A stretch of DNA of 34,072 nucleotides, taken from contig NZ_JAKCNS010000064.1 in assembly GCF_021440345.1 (NCBI RefSeq), positions 1 through 34,072 of the forward strand. Direction: 5' to 3'. How positions within the stretch are numbered: the stretch's first letter is position 1; every line of letters starts with the position of its first letter. A program made the position numbers and the translations under genes. This document shows positions 27,536 to 34,072 of this stretch, one piece after another. This DNA is from Kluyvera intermedia (GTDB lineage Bacteria > Pseudomonadota > Gammaproteobacteria > Enterobacterales > Enterobacteriaceae). The notes under the pieces were generated by a model. That model saw only the letters and a program-made list of their open reading frames with translations, was not told the origin of the DNA and searched no databases.

Positions 27536-29209
27536 TTAGCCTTTCAGCAGCGTCAGCTCATGGCTCAGGCTATCTGCCAGCATGCGGACGCGCGTGGGGT
27601 CGAACAGAACATGCAACCCTGGAGACGCCTCCGCATGCTGGGCACAGAAGCTGTCCATCTCGGAAGCGCAGCGGTACAGCTCCTGGAGATTCACCTGGCA
27701 AATCTCCCGCATGCTCCAGCTGTTTTCCACCAGCCGGGCAAAATGGAGGGTGAAGAAGGCTTTTTGCGCATGACGGAACAGCAGGCAGTAGAGGTCAAAG
27801 CCCTGCCACTCTTCAAGCCAGCGCCGATGCAGCGAGAAGGGAAACGCCGCACGGTCAGCAAAAGCCAGCGCCTGCTCGCGCAGAGTCTGCGCCGCCTGGT
27901 AGGCACGGTCTTTCTCTTCGGCAATCAGCGACAGGTTACGCCCAGAGATGCCCACGTCACTGGCGCTGAAAAAGATATCCCGCTCGGAGCCCGGCAGCCA
28001 GTGGTTGCGATTGAGCTGTCCGTACAGGCTCCAGACCGCCTGGCCATAGCTTTCCGGCACCTGACTGTGGCGATGAAAAACGTGGTCGCGCACATAGATG
28101 GCCTGATACAACACCTGCCCCGCCTGCGCCAGCAGTTGCTGAAACTCGTCAAACGTCGCCTCATCAGGGCGCCAGCCGTAGCTCTCATCCAGCCAGTAGG
28201 TGAGCAACGCCGCGTGGGTCAGATGCTCATTTTCCCGCGCCAGGATCTGGCTACAGGCCACGAGATTACATTCGCTAAGCGTCCCCATCACCCAGTGATT
28301 GTCGACCCCTTCCCAGCTGGTTTTGCACACGGCACCGGTAATGGCGGCATTGCCCCGGCACCACAGCAGGCGTCCCTGCAGTTCATCAATACGCGGGAAC
28401 GGCAGCACGCCCCAGCCCACCTCTTCCCCCACCAGATCCAGTTCGACCCATACGTCGCGGTCTTCCACATCCACCAGCGCAGGGTTATTGGGAAACGTTG
28501 GCCAGAAGCGTTCCGGCGTCAGTTTGATAGAAACCGACACACAGGAAGGCAACGTGCGGATGGCCTCCATCACATTGCTGATATCGTGGTTGCCCGCCGG
28601 GAAGGCACGCAGCACCAGGTGTTTGTTCTCCCGCATCACCGCACGCGCCATCGCGCTAAAGCATTGGCTATAGCGGGACAGACTGCGGGGATCGATATGC
28701 GGAGAGGGATCGTCCTGGCCGGTCAGTTCCCAGTTCGGCCGGGAGATCGGCAGCAAGCCGTCGGTGTTGGAAAGCGCCACCAGCAGCCCGCTCATTGCCG
28801 GAATTTGCTGGCACAACAGGGTGAGCTTATCCGCCAGGTACTGGCACCAGAATTCGACATCGAAACGTATGCTGCCGTCTTTATCAATCAGCTGCGGATG
28901 CGCCGCCAGCAAGTCGGCCGGAAAACTGAGTTCTTTTGCCTGAAGATAGAATTTCAGCCCGTTTTTCTGGCAGTAGCCGGCCAGCCGGTTGAGGTAGACG
29001 CAGCGAGCGCGCTGCTGGCTGGAGAGGCGATCGTTGTACTGATGCGGGGTGTAGCCTTTGGGGGAAACCAGCTTGTCGAACAGATCGACCTGGCCGACCA
29101 CTACGGTATTAAAATCATGGCGAACCGCCCATTGCACTAGCTCACAGGCTTTATCCCAGTTCCAGAACTCCTGGTTATTGAGCTCCAGCGCGCGCGTCTT
29201 CCACATCAT
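27536..29209 (-). CDS. Putative GH67-like alpha-glucuronidase-type barrel protein
   Basis: A 557-residue soluble protein with no signal peptide. Its central part reads like the (beta/alpha)8 domain of GH67 alpha-glucuronidases: DFNTVVVGQVDLFDKL, then KNGLKFYLQAKELSFP, LLVALSNTDGLLP, LVLRAFPAG, SVSIKLTPERFWPTFPNNPA and VWVELDLVGEEVGWGV follow the usual order of core strands. Overall likeness is remote, and the catalytic acids cannot be fixed with confidence. A role on uronic-acid-containing glycans fits the neighbouring lyase-like and GH105 genes. I chose ATG 29209 (RBS GAGGGAG); a second ATG follows immediately. The first gene of the locus is 76 bp after the DUF2955 stop. Confidence 0.5.
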   Translation of the reverse strand: MMWKTRALELNNQEFWNWDKACELVQWAVRHDFNTVVVGQVDLFDKLVSPKGYTPHQYNDRLSSQQRARCVYLNRLAGYCQKNGLKFYLQAKELSFPADLLAAHPQLIDKDGSIRFDVEFWCQYLADKLTLLCQQIPAMSGLLVALSNTDGLLPISRPNWELTGQDDPSPHIDPRSLSRYSQCFSAMARAVMRENKHLVLRAFPAGNHDISNVMEAIRTLPSCVSVSIKLTPERFWPTFPNNPALVDVEDRDVWVELDLVGEEVGWGVLPFPRIDELQGRLLWCRGNAAITGAVCKTSWEGVDNHWVMGTLSECNLVACSQILARENEHLTHAALLTYWLDESYGWRPDEATFDEFQQLLAQAGQVLYQAIYVRDHVFHRHSQVPESYGQAVWSLYGQLNRNHWLPGSERDIFFSASDVGISGRNLSLIAEEKDRAYQAAQTLREQALAFADRAAFPFSLHRRWLEEWQGFDLYCLLFRHAQKAFFTLHFARLVENSWSMREICQVNLQELYRCASEMDSFCAQHAEASPGLHVLFDPTRVRMLADSLSHELTLLKG

Positions 29210-29285
29210 CTTCTCCCTCAGGCCACTACGGCGAGCGGCTATTGTAAGCACAGATGAGGGAGAAGAATCAGCGTTCTGAAGTGAG

Positions 29286-30347
29286 CTACTTCACAATAAA
29301 TCGCGTTGGTGCAAAACAGTTGAGCAGCCGATGGAGGATAAAGACCATCGTCAGGGTCGCTAGCAGCGATACCGTCACCGAGGTTGCGCGGTAGAGATCG
29401 CTGAACACCAGGTCGCCATCCGGCTGGAGGTTCTGGCCGAACATAATGCCGATGGTGGTGATACTGGCAAACCCCACGCCCGCGCCGACTTTTTCCATCA
29501 CGTGCAGCCGTGCGCTAAAGGCAAGGCCAAGGCCAATCAGCGGCATCATCAGCAGCATATGGCTGCTGTGATCGTAGAGGATCAGCTGTACCACCAGAAT
29601 ATACAGACAGGCCAGCACCACGCCCGCCACGCGCCAGATTGAGCTGATGACCGCGCCGCGATAGTGCATCGGGAAGAGGATCAGGATCCCTGCCATCAGC
29701 GCCGAGAGCGAATCGCTCAGATCGCTTATCTGGAAAACGACGAAGATTATCGTCGCCACGGTGCCGGAGAGCAGCGATTCGTGACGCACGCGGGCGGCGT
29801 CTTTTTCAATCAGCGGCGACGGCTTACGCGCTTCCACATCCGGGATCAGGTAATGCAGCAGCGCGCTCAGCGCCACCGCCATCACGCTAGCTTCGATGTT
29901 AGAAAACAGCAGCGTATGCCAGTTGGCGGTGGGATAGCTCATAAAGTTGAGCATCACGCTTTGGCACACCACGCCCATCGAGCCAAATAAAAACAGCGGC
30001 CCTTTACTCATAAAGCGAAAGCGCACCACGTACAGTGCGAACACCGCCACCGTCATGATCACCGGCCATTGGCTCAGATAACCGATGATCAGCACCATTT
30101 CGAGGCAGTTTAACGATGCGCTGAAGATAAATTGTTTGGCGACGTGGCGATTAAACACCGGCACCAGCGACATCAGTAGCAGTGGATAAACCACAAAGAA
30201 GACGCCGTAGTGGGTGTCGTAAAAGGTCGAAATGCTCAGCGCAATCGTCCCGGCGATAGAAATGCGCATGGTCTGACGGAAATCATTCGCCGTATAGACG
30301 ATGTTTCCGTGAGGGGTAAAGACCTGCGCGAGGGTGTTAATAGACAT
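29286..30347 (-). CDS. DUF2955 (FUSC-like) efflux membrane protein
   Basis: Polytopic inner-membrane protein of the DUF2955 / aromatic-acid exporter-like group, 353 residues with about ten hydrophobic helices in two clusters separated by a cytoplasmic stretch (about 170-195, PDVEARKPSPLIEKDAARVR). Such proteins work with a HlyD-type periplasmic adaptor, like AaeB with AaeA. It overlaps the adaptor gene by 11 bp, so translation is coupled. The substrate is unknown; aromatic acids or drugs are the usual choices. No outer-membrane channel gene is adjacent, so a general TolC-type channel may be shared. Confidence 0.85.
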   Translation of the reverse strand: MSINTLAQVFTPHGNIVYTANDFRQTMRISIAGTIALSISTFYDTHYGVFFVVYPLLLMSLVPVFNRHVAKQFIFSASLNCLEMVLIIGYLSQWPVIMTVAVFALYVVRFRFMSKGPLFLFGSMGVVCQSVMLNFMSYPTANWHTLLFSNIEASVMAVALSALLHYLIPDVEARKPSPLIEKDAARVRHESLLSGTVATIIFVVFQISDLSDSLSALMAGILILFPMHYRGAVISSIWRVAGVVLACLYILVVQLILYDHSSHMLLMMPLIGLGLAFSARLHVMEKVGAGVGFASITTIGIMFGQNLQPDGDLVFSDLYRATSVTVSLLATLTMVFILHRLLNCFAPTRFIVK

Positions 30348-31404
30348 AGTGCAGCCAGCTAATCAGGTGGATTTGCAGCCCGGAGAAGAAGCGGGCAAAA
30401 GCGCCTTCGCTGTTGTAGAGCTGCACCGTGGCGCGTGCACCGGTCGGCAGCGTTTTCTCCAGCGGTTCATCGAGGGCGACGTGAATACGCATACGCTGCG
30501 CGTCACGCACCCAGCGAGTCGATTGCTCGGGCTGGGACAGCTCGCCGTTTACCGCTTCCTGGCCTGCGAGAATACCGGCATCGCTGCTGGTCACTTTCGC
30601 GGCAAAAACTTTCCCGGGAAACGCATCAAAGACTACCGCCGCATCGGTACCCTGTTTGGTATGACGCAGGCTCTTTTCGCGGAAATCGGCGACGATATCG
30701 GTGTTTTGATTCACCACAGCCATCACTGCGCTGCCTGCTGCCGCGTACAGCCCTGGGCTCAACTGCAGGTTGCTGACGGTACCATCCGCTTCGGCGCGGA
30801 TCTTCGTCCAGCCGAGGTTCAACTGCGCTTCCTGAAGCGTGGTTTGATACTGCTTCAGCGTCACATTGCGATTATCGTCACGTTCACCGCGCTGGATTTG
30901 CAGATTGTAAATGGTGGCGTGCAGCGCGGTGACCGACTGTTCGCTGGTCTGCCAGGTAGTACGCACTTTATCGAGATCCGCCTGCGAGACGTTCTGCATG
31001 CTGCTTAAACGCTGATAGCGATCGTAGGTCACCCGATCGTTACGCGCGGTGAGCTGCGCGGTTTTCAGGTTCGCTTCGGCGGCGGCAATTTGCGCATCAA
31101 GCTGCTGGTTGCTCAGTTTGGCCTGCGCCAGCGCCAGCGTGGCAGCATCGACTTTATTCTGGAACGGCGTGGGATCGAGCTCATACAGCAGATCGCCTTT
31201 TTTCACTGCGCTGTTGTTGTGCACGTAGACCTGCGAAACGTAGCCGGACACACGCGAGGAGATCGGCGTGACCACGCGCATCACCGTGGAGTCCGGGGTG
31301 AGCGGGATCCAGATATCAGCGACGATAAAATAGGCAAACATCAGCAGGAAAGAGACAATACTGACCCTTACCCAGCGGGCAAACTTTTGTTCTGGCGTCA
31401 TCAT
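30337..31404 (-). CDS. HlyD-family membrane fusion protein
   Basis: Periplasmic adaptor of a two-component efflux pump, 355 residues. A single membrane anchor lies at about 13-32 (VSIVSFLLMFAYFIVADIWI). The lipoyl half-domains (VTPISSRVSGYVSQVYVHNN and AEADGTVSNLQLSPG) flank a helical hairpin at about 80-180 (LALAQAKLSNQQLDAQIAAAEANLKTAQ, in parts). A beta-barrel domain follows, ending near the C-terminus. I chose the first of two tandem ATGs, 4 bp after the MarR stop. It shares the operon marR-like/hlyD-like/DUF2955. Confidence 0.9.
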   Translation of the reverse strand: MMTPEQKFARWVRVSIVSFLLMFAYFIVADIWIPLTPDSTVMRVVTPISSRVSGYVSQVYVHNNSAVKKGDLLYELDPTPFQNKVDAATLALAQAKLSNQQLDAQIAAAEANLKTAQLTARNDRVTYDRYQRLSSMQNVSQADLDKVRTTWQTSEQSVTALHATIYNLQIQRGERDDNRNVTLKQYQTTLQEAQLNLGWTKIRAEADGTVSNLQLSPGLYAAAGSAVMAVVNQNTDIVADFREKSLRHTKQGTDAAVVFDAFPGKVFAAKVTSSDAGILAGQEAVNGELSQPEQSTRWVRDAQRMRIHVALDEPLEKTLPTGARATVQLYNSEGAFARFFSGLQIHLISWLHYVY

Positions 31405-31408
31405 GGTG

Positions 31409-31876
31409 TTATTCGGTTTTGTTATTCTCTTCGCGGATAATCCGCAGATTGCAGGCAATGTGATTCAGGGTGTCGCTAAACTTCGCGATGTCTTCGGCGG
31501 GGATATCGTGTGATACCCGGGTCTGGAACGCTTCAATCACCTGATTTAGCGTCTGGAGTACGGACCGACCTTCATCGGTGAGCGTCAGCAGGCGAATGCG
31601 TTTGTCATACGGCGAAACCGTGCGCAGCAGATAGCCCTGCTGCTCCAGCAGCGTGAGCGTGCGCATCAGCGGCGGCAGCTCAATGCCCTGCATTTCCGCT
31701 AGCTCGCTCACCGACACGTTATCGCCCAGCTGATGAAGCTGCATCAGCACCGTCCAACTGGACTGGGTCAGGCCGGTATCGGTAATCGCATGATCGATGA
31801 TAGATCGCCATTGGCGTACAACCATCGCCATACGCATCCCCATCGGGCGGCGGGCAAACAGTTCATCTTCAGTCAT
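31409..31876 (-). CDS. MarR-family regulator of the efflux operon
   Basis: Winged-helix repressor of the MarR/SlyA type, 155 residues. The DNA-binding region is about 50-100: SVSELAEMQGIELPPLMRTLTLLEQQGYLLR (in parts), with wing residues SPYDKRIRLLTLTDEG. It leads the three-gene efflux operon and is 4 bp from the adaptor gene. A perfect 20-bp palindrome lies 33 bp upstream of its ATG and is the likely autoregulatory operator. Ligand release by the pump substrate would be expected. Confidence 0.92.
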   Translation of the reverse strand: MTEDELFARRPMGMRMAMVVRQWRSIIDHAITDTGLTQSSWTVLMQLHQLGDNVSVSELAEMQGIELPPLMRTLTLLEQQGYLLRTVSPYDKRIRLLTLTDEGRSVLQTLNQVIEAFQTRVSHDIPAEDIAKFSDTLNHIACNLRIIREENNKTE

Positions 31877-31909
31877 GACAATCTCCGATTATTTCGTACC
31901 AGCACGATA

Positions 31910-31929
31910 ATACTTACCATGGTAAGTAT
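31910..31929. promoter_or_regulatory. 20-bp palindromic MarR operator
   Basis: ATACTTACCATGGTAAGTAT is a perfect palindrome between the MarR-like gene and the YebF-like gene, of the size expected for a MarR dimer. It is placed to block the efflux operon promoter. Confidence 0.8.
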
Positions 31930-31971
31930 CAAGGAACGTAATCGGTAAACCGCATGGAATGCACAATGGCC

Positions 31972-32328
31972 CTACTTTCCGGCGATGTATTCCACATCCA
32001 TCGACACACAGTCAACAAAGCCGATACGGGCAAGGGTGGTGGCGGGGCCTTTGGCGACGAACGGTACGCGATATTCATCGTCTTCAATGGTCACTTCGCC
32101 AAAAACTAATTCTGGCGTCAGGGTACCGAGGGTACTTTTTTCACGATACCAGTGGGGAAAACGGCCTCGTAAATAGTCGTCTTTAACCATTAATAGTGCT
32201 TTGCGGGAGAAGTCATGGCGGCACAATTCGCTATCATCCGAGCCAATTTCATAAATGAAAAATATCACCGCAACGCCCGAAGTCAGCAGGGCACAAAATA
32301 GTGCAGTCACTAATAATGTTTTTTTCAT
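31972..32328 (-). CDS. YebF/Cmi-family exported protein
   Basis: Small protein of 118 residues, the same length as E. coli YebF. It has a signal or anchor segment (about 4-27). The pattern C...VKDDY...R..HW...K..G...P...DDEYRVPF..KG...VDC..MDVEY follows that of YebF. The two cysteines, Cys36 and Cys107, correspond to the disulfide pair of YebF and of colicin M immunity protein Cmi. The hydrophobic start lacks a clear cleavage site, and FFIYEIG could keep it membrane-anchored, as in Cmi. Its role may be export to the medium or immunity to a bacteriocin, and neither can be decided. It is not part of the MarR operon by spacing (95 bp). Confidence 0.72.
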   Translation of the reverse strand: MKKTLLVTALFCALLTSGVAVIFFIYEIGSDDSELCRHDFSRKALLMVKDDYLRGRFPHWYREKSTLGTLTPELVFGEVTIEDDEYRVPFVAKGPATTLARIGFVDCVSMDVEYIAGK

Positions 32329-32786
32329 GCTGAAGGTAAGTTGATTGGTTTAAAGGGTTATGGCATCAATAGTCATTCTAGAAACAAATAAATTCTTGTA
32401 AAGCAATGCGTTGGTATTGTTTCGTAAATATCGTTCGATTCAATCAATAAAAAATACCAAGCCTACGAAATTAATCATAACGATAGCCAGTAAACGCATC
32501 ATTTCGTTTTAGATACGATAAAAATGACACTTTATCATTCCTACAGCATTAGGACCGTCTAATCTATTATCATTAAAAAGTCATCCTTGAGTACGTAAAA
32601 TGAAATCGGTTTGTATATTTATCGGATATATATTATTTCAATAAAGACAATAAATATAAAACTTGGGAGATATCATTTACCTCACGCATTATTTTTGGTG
32701 GTTGCGACAAACCTCCCTCTTCCGCTTAACGAAATCACAGGATCCAAGAGTGGACAACCGCCCCCGTTTGGTGGCAGGATAAAAAG
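32329..32786. other. AT-rich intergenic region upstream of trpS2
   Basis: No gene is seen in this 458-bp stretch. It is markedly AT-rich, especially 32380-32690, unlike the coding DNA around it. It must contain the promoter of the minus-strand YebF-like gene and that of the trpS2 leader. No confident -35/-10 pair and no TrpR operator (CTAGTTAACTAG type) was seen. H-NS binding is possible for such DNA. Confidence 0.5.
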
Positions 32787-32840
32787 ATGAACACAAATGT
32801 GACCGTCCTTCGCTCAAACCGTTGGTGGCTGCCTGCATAA
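32787..32840 (+). CDS. Trp-type leader peptide of trpS2
   Basis: A 17-codon ORF, MNTNVTVLRSNRWWLPA, with two adjacent TGG Trp codons at 32823-32828, just inside the first hairpin. The ribosome site AGGATAAAAAG precedes the ATG. It is too short for ordinary gene finders. Its layout matches TrpL of the trp operon, though the sequence itself is not a copy of it. Confidence 0.9.
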   Translation: MNTNVTVLRSNRWWLPA

Positions 32841-32903
32841 CAGGCGGCACGGGTTACGTTACCTATTTTCCAGAAGCCGCCGAAAGGCGGCTTTGTTGTT
32901 TCT
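32828..32903 (+). promoter_or_regulatory. Trp attenuator of trpS2 (mutually exclusive hairpins)
   Basis: Strand 1 GCTGCCTG (32828-32835) pairs with strand 2 CAGGCGGC (32841-32848). Strand 2's GGCGGC can instead pair with strand 3's GCCGCC (32876-32881). Strand 3 AGCCGCC (32875-32881) pairs with strand 4 GGCGGCT (32886-32892) around a GAAA loop, followed by TTGTTGTTTCT. Stalling at the Trp codons would free strand 2 to block the terminator. Confidence 0.92.
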
Positions 32904-32944
32904 CAGTGGCGTCTTTCGGCTCAATGCATGATGAGGAGTCTCTG

Positions 32945-33952
32945 ATGAACACCACCCACACAATCCTGACCGGCGACCGTCCAACTGGGCAACTGCATCT
33001 TGGCCACTATGTTGGTTCTCTGCGCCTGCGCGTCGAACTTCAGCATGAACATCAACAGTTTATCCTGATTGCCGATCTTCAGGGGCTGACGGATAACGGC
33101 AGCAATCCGCAGAAAATCAGCCACAACATCCTTGAAGTGATGGCCGATTATCTGGCCGTCGGCATCGATCCAAAACGCACTACCATTTGCCTGCAGTCAG
33201 CCCTCCCTGCGCTGGCTGAGCTGACCGCGCTATATATGAATATCGTCACCGTCGCCCGCGTCGAGCGTAATCCGACGGTCAAAAACGAGATTGCGCAGAA
33301 AGGCTTTTCCAGCGCGCTGCCGGTGGGTTTTATGGCCTATCCTATAAGCCAGGCCGCCGACATTACCGCTTTCAACGCAGACTTTGTGCCTGTGGGCGAC
33401 GACCAGCTGCCAATGATTGAGCAAACCAACGAGATTGTGCACAAAATGAATAGCCTGACGACCACGCCGGTGCTGCGCCACTGTAAAGCGCTGCTGAGCG
33501 ATGTAAGCCGTTTGCCGGGTATCGATGGTGGCGCGAAGATGTCGAAATCGTTAGGCAATACGCTGACCCTTTCCGCCAGTGAAAGCGAGATCCACCAGGC
33601 GGTAAGCGCCATGTATACCGACCCCAACCACCTGCGGGTGGCCGATCCGGGGCAGATCGAGGGTAACGTCGTTTTCACGTACCTGGATGCTTTCCATCCA
33701 GATAAAGCCCTTGTCGCCGAGATGAAAGCCCACTATCAGCGCGGTGGCCTTGGTGACAGGCAGTGTAAGAATGTGCTGGAGAGCTGCTTACAGGAGTTGC
33801 TGGCTCCTATCCGCGAACGCCGCGCCAGCGTGGTTCAGGACAAAGGACAGTTGATGGAGCTGCTGCGCCAGGGCAGCGAGCGGGCACACGAAGTGACACA
33901 GCAGACGCTGCATGCCGTGAAACGCGGGCTGGGATTGCCGGTGCTGTTCTGA
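32945..33952 (+). CDS. trpS2: Tryptophanyl-tRNA synthetase, second type (TrpS2)
   Basis: Class I tryptophan-tRNA ligase of 335 residues. The HIGH-type motif is HLGH at 18-21, the KMSKS loop is at 198-202, and GDDQLP at 151-156 is the family tRNA/ATP region. Enterobacteria have a housekeeping trpS in the dam-rpe-gph group. This gene lies elsewhere, with its own trp attenuator, and its sequence is clearly different from E. coli TrpS, so it is a likely second copy. I chose ATG 32945 (RBS GAGGAGT); an upstream start would read through the attenuator. Conditional expression when charged tRNA-Trp is low is inferred. Resistance to a TrpS inhibitor is a possibility. Confidence 0.92.
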   Translation: MNTTHTILTGDRPTGQLHLGHYVGSLRLRVELQHEHQQFILIADLQGLTDNGSNPQKISHNILEVMADYLAVGIDPKRTTICLQSALPALAELTALYMNIVTVARVERNPTVKNEIAQKGFSSALPVGFMAYPISQAADITAFNADFVPVGDDQLPMIEQTNEIVHKMNSLTTTPVLRHCKALLSDVSRLPGIDGGAKMSKSLGNTLTLSASESEIHQAVSAMYTDPNHLRVADPGQIEGNVVFTYLDAFHPDKALVAEMKAHYQRGGLGDRQCKNVLESCLQELLAPIRERRASVVQDKGQLMELLRQGSERAHEVTQQTLHAVKRGLGLPVLF

Positions 33953-33959
33953 AGTTTTC

Positions 33960-33985
33960 GTGGGCATTTGCTAGTAGATGCCCAC
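33960..33985 (+). terminator. Hairpin after trpS2
   Basis: GTGGGCAT (33960-33967) and ATGCCCAC (33978-33985) form a perfect 8-bp stem with a 10-base loop, 8 bp after the stop. No T-run follows, so terminator function is unsure. Confidence 0.5.
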
Positions 33986-34010
33986 TTCACATCTTGATGG
34001 AAGGAGATAT

Positions 34011-34072
34011 ATGGTGGAATGGAAGCGAACAATATCCGATTTTTTACCACTATACAGACGCAAAAAAGCCCA
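34011..34072 (+). CDS. 5' part of an unidentified gene, cut by the window end
   Basis: An ATG at 34011 is preceded by AAGGAGATAT, a near-perfect ribosome site. It opens 20 codons, MVEWKRTISDFLPLYRRKKA, and stays open to the end of the window. The fragment is too short to name. It may share a transcript with trpS2 if the hairpin between them does not terminate. Confidence 0.5.
   Translation, partial: MVEWKRTISDFLPLYRRKKA

Noticed and set aside
27560-29140. 526-codon open frame on the plus strand
   Set aside because: It is antisense to the GH67-like gene; the translated product has no domain, and its start lacks a ribosome site.
32580-32720. TrpR operator ahead of trpS2
   Set aside because: GAGTACGT near 32590 recalls part of a trp operator, but the CTAGTTAACTAG core is absent, so control is assigned to attenuation only.
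32822-32944. N-terminal extension of trpS2 starting at 32822
   Set aside because: It would translate across the attenuator terminator and add 41 residues with no family counterpart. ATG 32945 has a strong ribosome site.

Overview
The window is chromosomal DNA from a motile member of the Enterobacteriaceae, most likely Kluyvera or a close relative. Much of the gene order matches the E. coli 98-99 min region: yjjP-yjjB-dnaT-dnaC-yjjA-opgB, tsr, btsT(yjiY)-yjiX-yjiA and yjiS/yjiR. A complete tsr with a flagellar sigma-28 promoter argues against non-motile Klebsiella. The penicillin G acylase looks, from memory, closer to the Kluyvera citrophila enzyme than to the E. coli one. No tRNA, rRNA, CRISPR array, insertion sequence or prophage was seen.

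Layout. (1) 160-2247: pobR-like AraC regulator and pobA (4-hydroxybenzoate 3-hydroxylase), divergent from yjjP. (2) 2527-8216: conserved core of yjjPB exporter halves, dnaT-dnaC primosome genes, yjjA and opgB. (3) 8272-11626: a GNAT acetyltransferase, tsr (serine chemoreceptor) and an Ldh-family NAD(P)H oxidoreductase. (4) 11627-15556: btsT pyruvate transporter behind three BtsR-type boxes, then yjiX and yjiA, with a REP-type terminator after btsT. (5) 15557-19320: a YfaZ-type outer-membrane protein, an intergenic nest of inverted repeats, and pac. (6) 19553-20024: a decayed araC'-'lysE fusion. (7) 20094-23764: yjiS, yjiR (MocR), a TauD-like dioxygenase, a DUF2164 gene and a second GNAT gene. 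(8) 23806-29209: a minus-strand carbohydrate locus encoding a GH67-like barrel, a putative lyase-like (alpha/alpha) toroid protein and a GH105 hydrolase, with two CRP-like sites. (9) 29286-31876: a MarR / HlyD / DUF2955 efflux operon with a perfect 20-bp operator-like palindrome. (10) 31972-32328: a YebF/Cmi-family small exported protein. (11) 32787-33952: a second tryptophanyl-tRNA synthetase (trpS2) preceded by a complete trp-type attenuator. (12) 34011 to the end: start of a further gene.

How the parts work together. The core supplies DNA replication restart, periplasmic glucan modification, chemotaxis and pyruvate uptake. The accessory genes add aromatic and amide scavenging (pobA, pac), sulfonate/sulfate-ester or related oxidation (TauD-like), uronic-acid glycan breakdown and drug efflux. 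The strongest regulatory discovery is the trpS2 leader. It encodes a 17-residue peptide with two adjacent Trp codons, followed by mutually exclusive hairpins ending in an intrinsic terminator, so a spare synthetase would be made when charged tRNA-Trp is scarce. The second lead is the three-enzyme glycan locus, which has no secretion signals and no transporter of its own.
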